From assembly GCA_002315235.1 (NCBI GenBank), contig DCGK01000070.1, forward strand, positions 1 to 15,191: a DNA stretch of 15,191 nucleotides, given 5' to 3'. Within the stretch, counting starts at the first letter, position 1. The number at the start of each line of letters is the position of its first letter. Shown here one piece after another: positions 12,533-15,191 of the stretch. This stretch comes from Ruminococcus sp. UBA1780. Lineage in GTDB: Bacteria; Bacillota; Clostridia; Oscillospirales; Ruminococcaceae. The translations under genes were made by a program, and so were the position numbers. The notes under the pieces were generated by a model. It searched no databases. It worked only from the letters and a program-made list of their open reading frames with translations, and had not been told where the DNA came from.

Positions 12533-15191
12533 ATGCCGTTAAGAAAAGATATTAAGAAAGTACTTGTTATTGGTTCAGGTCCAATAGTTATCGGACAGGC
12601 TGCTGAGTTTGACTATGCCGGAACACAGGCATGCCGTGCTCTCAAGCAGGAAGGGCTTGAGGTAGTTCTTGTAAACTCAAATCCTGCCACAATCATGACT
12701 GATAAGGCTATGGCTGACAAGATTTATATTGAACCTCTTACACTTGAAGTTTTAAGAAGAATTATTAAGACAGAGAAGCCTGACAGCCTTCTTTCAACAC
12801 TCGGCGGTCAGACAGGTCTTACACTTTCCATGCAGCTTGCTGCTGAAGGATTCCTTGAAGAAAACAATGTAAAGCTTCTGGGTGCTGACCCTCTTACAAT
12901 TCACAAGGCTGAAGACAGACAGGCATTCAAGGATACAATGGAAAAGATAGGCGAGCCATGTATTCCGTCAAAGGTTGTTGAAACAATTGAGGATTCTGTG
13001 GCATTTGCTGAAGAAATCGGATATCCTGTAATAGTTCGTCCTGCTTTTACACTTGGCGGTACAGGCGGCGGTATTGCAAAGGATGAGGCTGAGCTCCGTG
13101 ATATTTCAAAGAATGGTCTCAGACTTTCACCTATTACTCAGATTCTTGTAGAAAAATGTATCTCAGGCTGGAAGGAAATTGAATTCGAAGTTATCAGAGA
13201 CAGAAAAGACAACTGTATCACAGTCTGCTCAATGGAAAACTTTGACCCGGTTGGCGTTCACACTGGTGACAGTATCGTTATTGCTCCTGCAGTTACACTT
13301 ACTGACCGTGAATACCAGATGCTCCGTACAGCTGCTATAAACATTATCAGAGAACTTAAGGTAGAGGGCGGATGTAACTGTCAGTTTGCACTTCATCCTA
13401 CTTCATTCGAATACAGCGTAATCGAAGTTAACCCTCGAGTTTCACGTTCATCAGCTCTTGCTTCAAAGGCAACAGGCTACCCGATTGCCAAGGTTGCTGC
13501 CAAGATTGCTATCGGATATACTCTTGATGAAATCATCAATCAGGTAACAGGCAAGACATATGCATGCTTTGAGCCTGCACTTGACTATGTTGTAGTTAAG
13601 TTCCCTAAATGGGCATTTGACAAGTTTGTATATGCCAAGAGAACACTTGGTACACAGATGAAGGCTACCGGTGAGGTTATGGCTATCGGTACAAGCTTTG
13701 AACAGGCAATGATGAAAGCTGTAAGATCAATTGAGCTCGGTGTTGACTCAATGAACCTCAAAAAGCTTGAAAGCGTATCAACTGAGGAGCTTATCAGAAA
13801 GCTTGACACAGTTGATGACGAACGTTCATTCCAGGTATATGAAGCTCTCAAGAGAGGCATTACAGTTGACCAGATTCATGAAATCACAATGATTGACAAG
13901 TGGTTCCTTAACAAGCTTCTCAACATGGTAAACCTTGAAAAGTGGCTCGCTGACGGTGAACTCACTGAAGAAAAATATCTCACAGCAAAGAATTACGGTT
14001 ATCTCGACAGTACAATCGAAAGAATGAGCGGACAGAAATGTCCGATGCACAAGAGTGCAGTATTCAAGATGGTTGATACATGTGCCGGGGAATTCAAGGC
14101 TGAAACTCCGTACTTCTATTCAACATTTGATGAAGAAAACGAAGCAAAGCAGTTTATCGAAAGAAAAAATACAGGAAAGAAAAAGGTTATCGTATTCGGT
14201 TCGGGTCCTATCCGTATCGGTCAGGGTATTGAATTTGACTACTGTTCAGTACACTGTGTATGGACACTTAAGGAACTGGGATATGAAGCTGTTATCTGCA
14301 ACAACAACCCTGAAACAGTATCAACTGACTTCGACACAGGTGACAGACTTTACTTTGATCCGCTTACAAAGGAAGACGTTGAGGCTATTATTGAAACAGA
14401 ACAGCCTTATGGTGTAGTTGTTCAGTTCGGCGGACAGACAGCAATCAAGCTTACAAAGCATCTTTCAGATATGGGTGTAAATATTCTCGGTACTCAGGCT
14501 GACAGCATCGATGCTGCTGAAGACAGAGAAAGATTTGACGAGATTCTTGAAAAATGCGGAATTCCGCGTCCTCAGGGTCACACAGTTATGACAGCTGATG
14601 AAGCTGTTGCTGCTGCTGAAGATCTTGGATATCCGGTACTTATGAGACCTTCATACGTTCTCGGCGGTCAGAATATGATTATTGCACATTCTGAAAAGGA
14701 CATCAGAGAGTACATGGAAATAATCACACGTACAATGATTGAAAACCCTGTTCTCATTGATAAGTACATGATGGGTACTGAAGTTGAAGTTGATGCTATC
14801 TGCGACGGCACTGATTTCCTTATCCCTGGTATCATGGAACATATTGAACGTGCCGGTGTTCATTCAGGTGACTCTATTTCAGTATATCCTGCACAGTCAC
14901 TTTCAAAGAAAATCAGGGAAACAATTATCGACTATACAAGAAAACTTGCTCTTGAGCTTAAGGTTGTCGGACTTGTAAACATTCAGTACGTTGTTTACAA
15001 CAATGAAGTTTACGTAATCGAAGTAAATCCTCGTTCTTCAAGAACAGTACCTTATATCAGCAAGGTAACAGGCATTCCTATGGTTGACATCGCAACAAAG
15101 CTTATGTTCGGTGCAACACTTAAGGAACTCGGCTATGAAAGCGGTCTTTATCCTGAGGGTGACTATGTTGCAGTTAAGGTTCCTGTATTCA
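12533..15191 (+). CDS. carB: Carbamoyl-phosphate synthase large subunit, 3' end outside window
   Basis: 886 complete codons are present and the frame is still open at the edge; family members have about 1,070 residues, so some 185 are missing. It makes carbamoyl phosphate from bicarbonate, ammonia and two ATP. Two homologous synthetase halves are visible: the first begins KKVLVIGSGPIVIGQAAEFDYAG and has Arg169, the glycine loop GGTGGG (175-180) and Glu298/Asn300 in IEVNPRVSRSSALA; the second begins at about residue 554 with VFGSGPIRIGQGIEFDY and has IEVNPRSSRTVPYISKVTGIP near 829-850. The missing tail would hold the MGS-like allosteric domain that binds effectors such as UMP. GGAGG (12519-12523) inside carA precedes the ATG by 9 bases, so translation is probably coupled. 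Its two halves are an ancient internal duplication. Confidence 0.97.
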   Translation, partial: MPLRKDIKKVLVIGSGPIVIGQAAEFDYAGTQACRALKQEGLEVVLVNSNPATIMTDKAMADKIYIEPLTLEVLRRIIKTEKPDSLLSTLGGQTGLTLSMQLAAEGFLEENNVKLLGADPLTIHKAEDRQAFKDTMEKIGEPCIPSKVVETIEDSVAFAEEIGYPVIVRPAFTLGGTGGGIAKDEAELRDISKNGLRLSPITQILVEKCISGWKEIEFEVIRDRKDNCITVCSMENFDPVGVHTGDSIVIAPAVTLTDREYQMLRTAAINIIRELKVEGGCNCQFALHPTSFEYSVIEVNPRVSRSSALASKATGYPIAKVAAKIAIGYTLDEIINQVTGKTYACFEPALDYVVVKFPKWAFDKFVYAKRTLGTQMKATGEVMAIGTSFEQAMMKAVRSIELGVDSMNLKKLESVSTEELIRKLDTVDDERSFQVYEALKRGITVDQIHEITMIDKWFLNKLLNMVNLEKWLADGELTEEKYLTAKNYGYLDSTIERMSGQKCPMHKSAVFKMVDTCAGEFKAETPYFYSTFDEENEAKQFIERKNTGKKKVIVFGSGPIRIGQGIEFDYCSVHCVWTLKELGYEAVICNNNPETVSTDFDTGDRLYFDPLTKEDVEAIIETEQPYGVVVQFGGQTAIKLTKHLSDMGVNILGTQADSIDAAEDRERFDEILEKCGIPRPQGHTVMTADEAVAAAEDLGYPVLMRPSYVLGGQNMIIAHSEKDIREYMEIITRTMIENPVLIDKYMMGTEVEVDAICDGTDFLIPGIMEHIERAGVHSGDSISVYPAQSLSKKIRETIIDYTRKLALELKVVGLVNIQYVVYNNEVYVIEVNPRSSRTVPYISKVTGIPMVDIATKLMFGATLKELGYESGLYPEGDYVAVKVPVF

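Noticed and set aside
12533..15191. Similarity between the two halves of carB as a recent repeat
   Set aside because: It is the ancient internal duplication shared by all CarB proteins, not a local rearrangement.
1..15191. CRISPR array, tRNA, rRNA, transposase, phage or defence genes
   Set aside because: No regularly spaced repeats, no RNA gene signatures and no such proteins were seen on either strand.

Overview
The window looks like ordinary chromosome of a low-to-moderate GC Gram-positive bacterium of the Bacillota, probably class Clostridia and possibly Ruminococcaceae. The clues are the rplU-prp-rpmA-obg order, an L27 precursor with a cleavable N-terminal extension next to its protease, a Mini-III gene, a PyrR-controlled attenuator, strong AGGAGG-type ribosome binding sites and almost exclusively forward-strand coding. 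The family-level guess rests on gene style only.

Layout, all on the + strand: (1) 1-447, the 3' end of a multi-spanning SLC13/ArsB-type permease. (2) 448-649, a structured intergenic region with a promoter, then the M3 peptidase pepF (650-2449). (3) A lipoprotein of unknown function (2574-3326). (4) A ribosome/translation cluster: a strong promoter and candidate L21 leader (3402-3500), rplU, prp and rpmA, then a hairpin-rich gap (4440-4658), obg, mrnC (Mini-III), a YebC-family gene and rlmA, ending with a MarR-family regulator (to 8380). (5) A pyrimidine operon: promoter (8383-8411), PyrR-binding hairpin, competing antiterminator and intrinsic terminator (to 8605), then pyrR, pyrC, pyrF, carA and carB, which runs off the window.

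The genes make functional sense together. Prp sits between the two ribosomal protein genes and should trim the L27 extension. Obg, Mini-III (23S rRNA maturation), YebC and RlmA (23S rRNA methylation) extend the ribosome-assembly theme. CarA/CarB make carbamoyl phosphate, PyrC makes dihydroorotate, PyrF makes UMP, and UMP-bound PyrR should stop transcription at the leader terminator. pyrB, pyrK, pyrD and pyrE are not seen here; pyrB is absent from between pyrR and carB.

I found no CRISPR array, tRNA, rRNA, transposase, phage gene or defence system, and nothing I would call a previously undescribed system. The most useful second looks are the leader RNAs: the pyr attenuator, the rplU leader, the rpmA-obg gap and the pepF leader, plus the uncharacterised lipoprotein.
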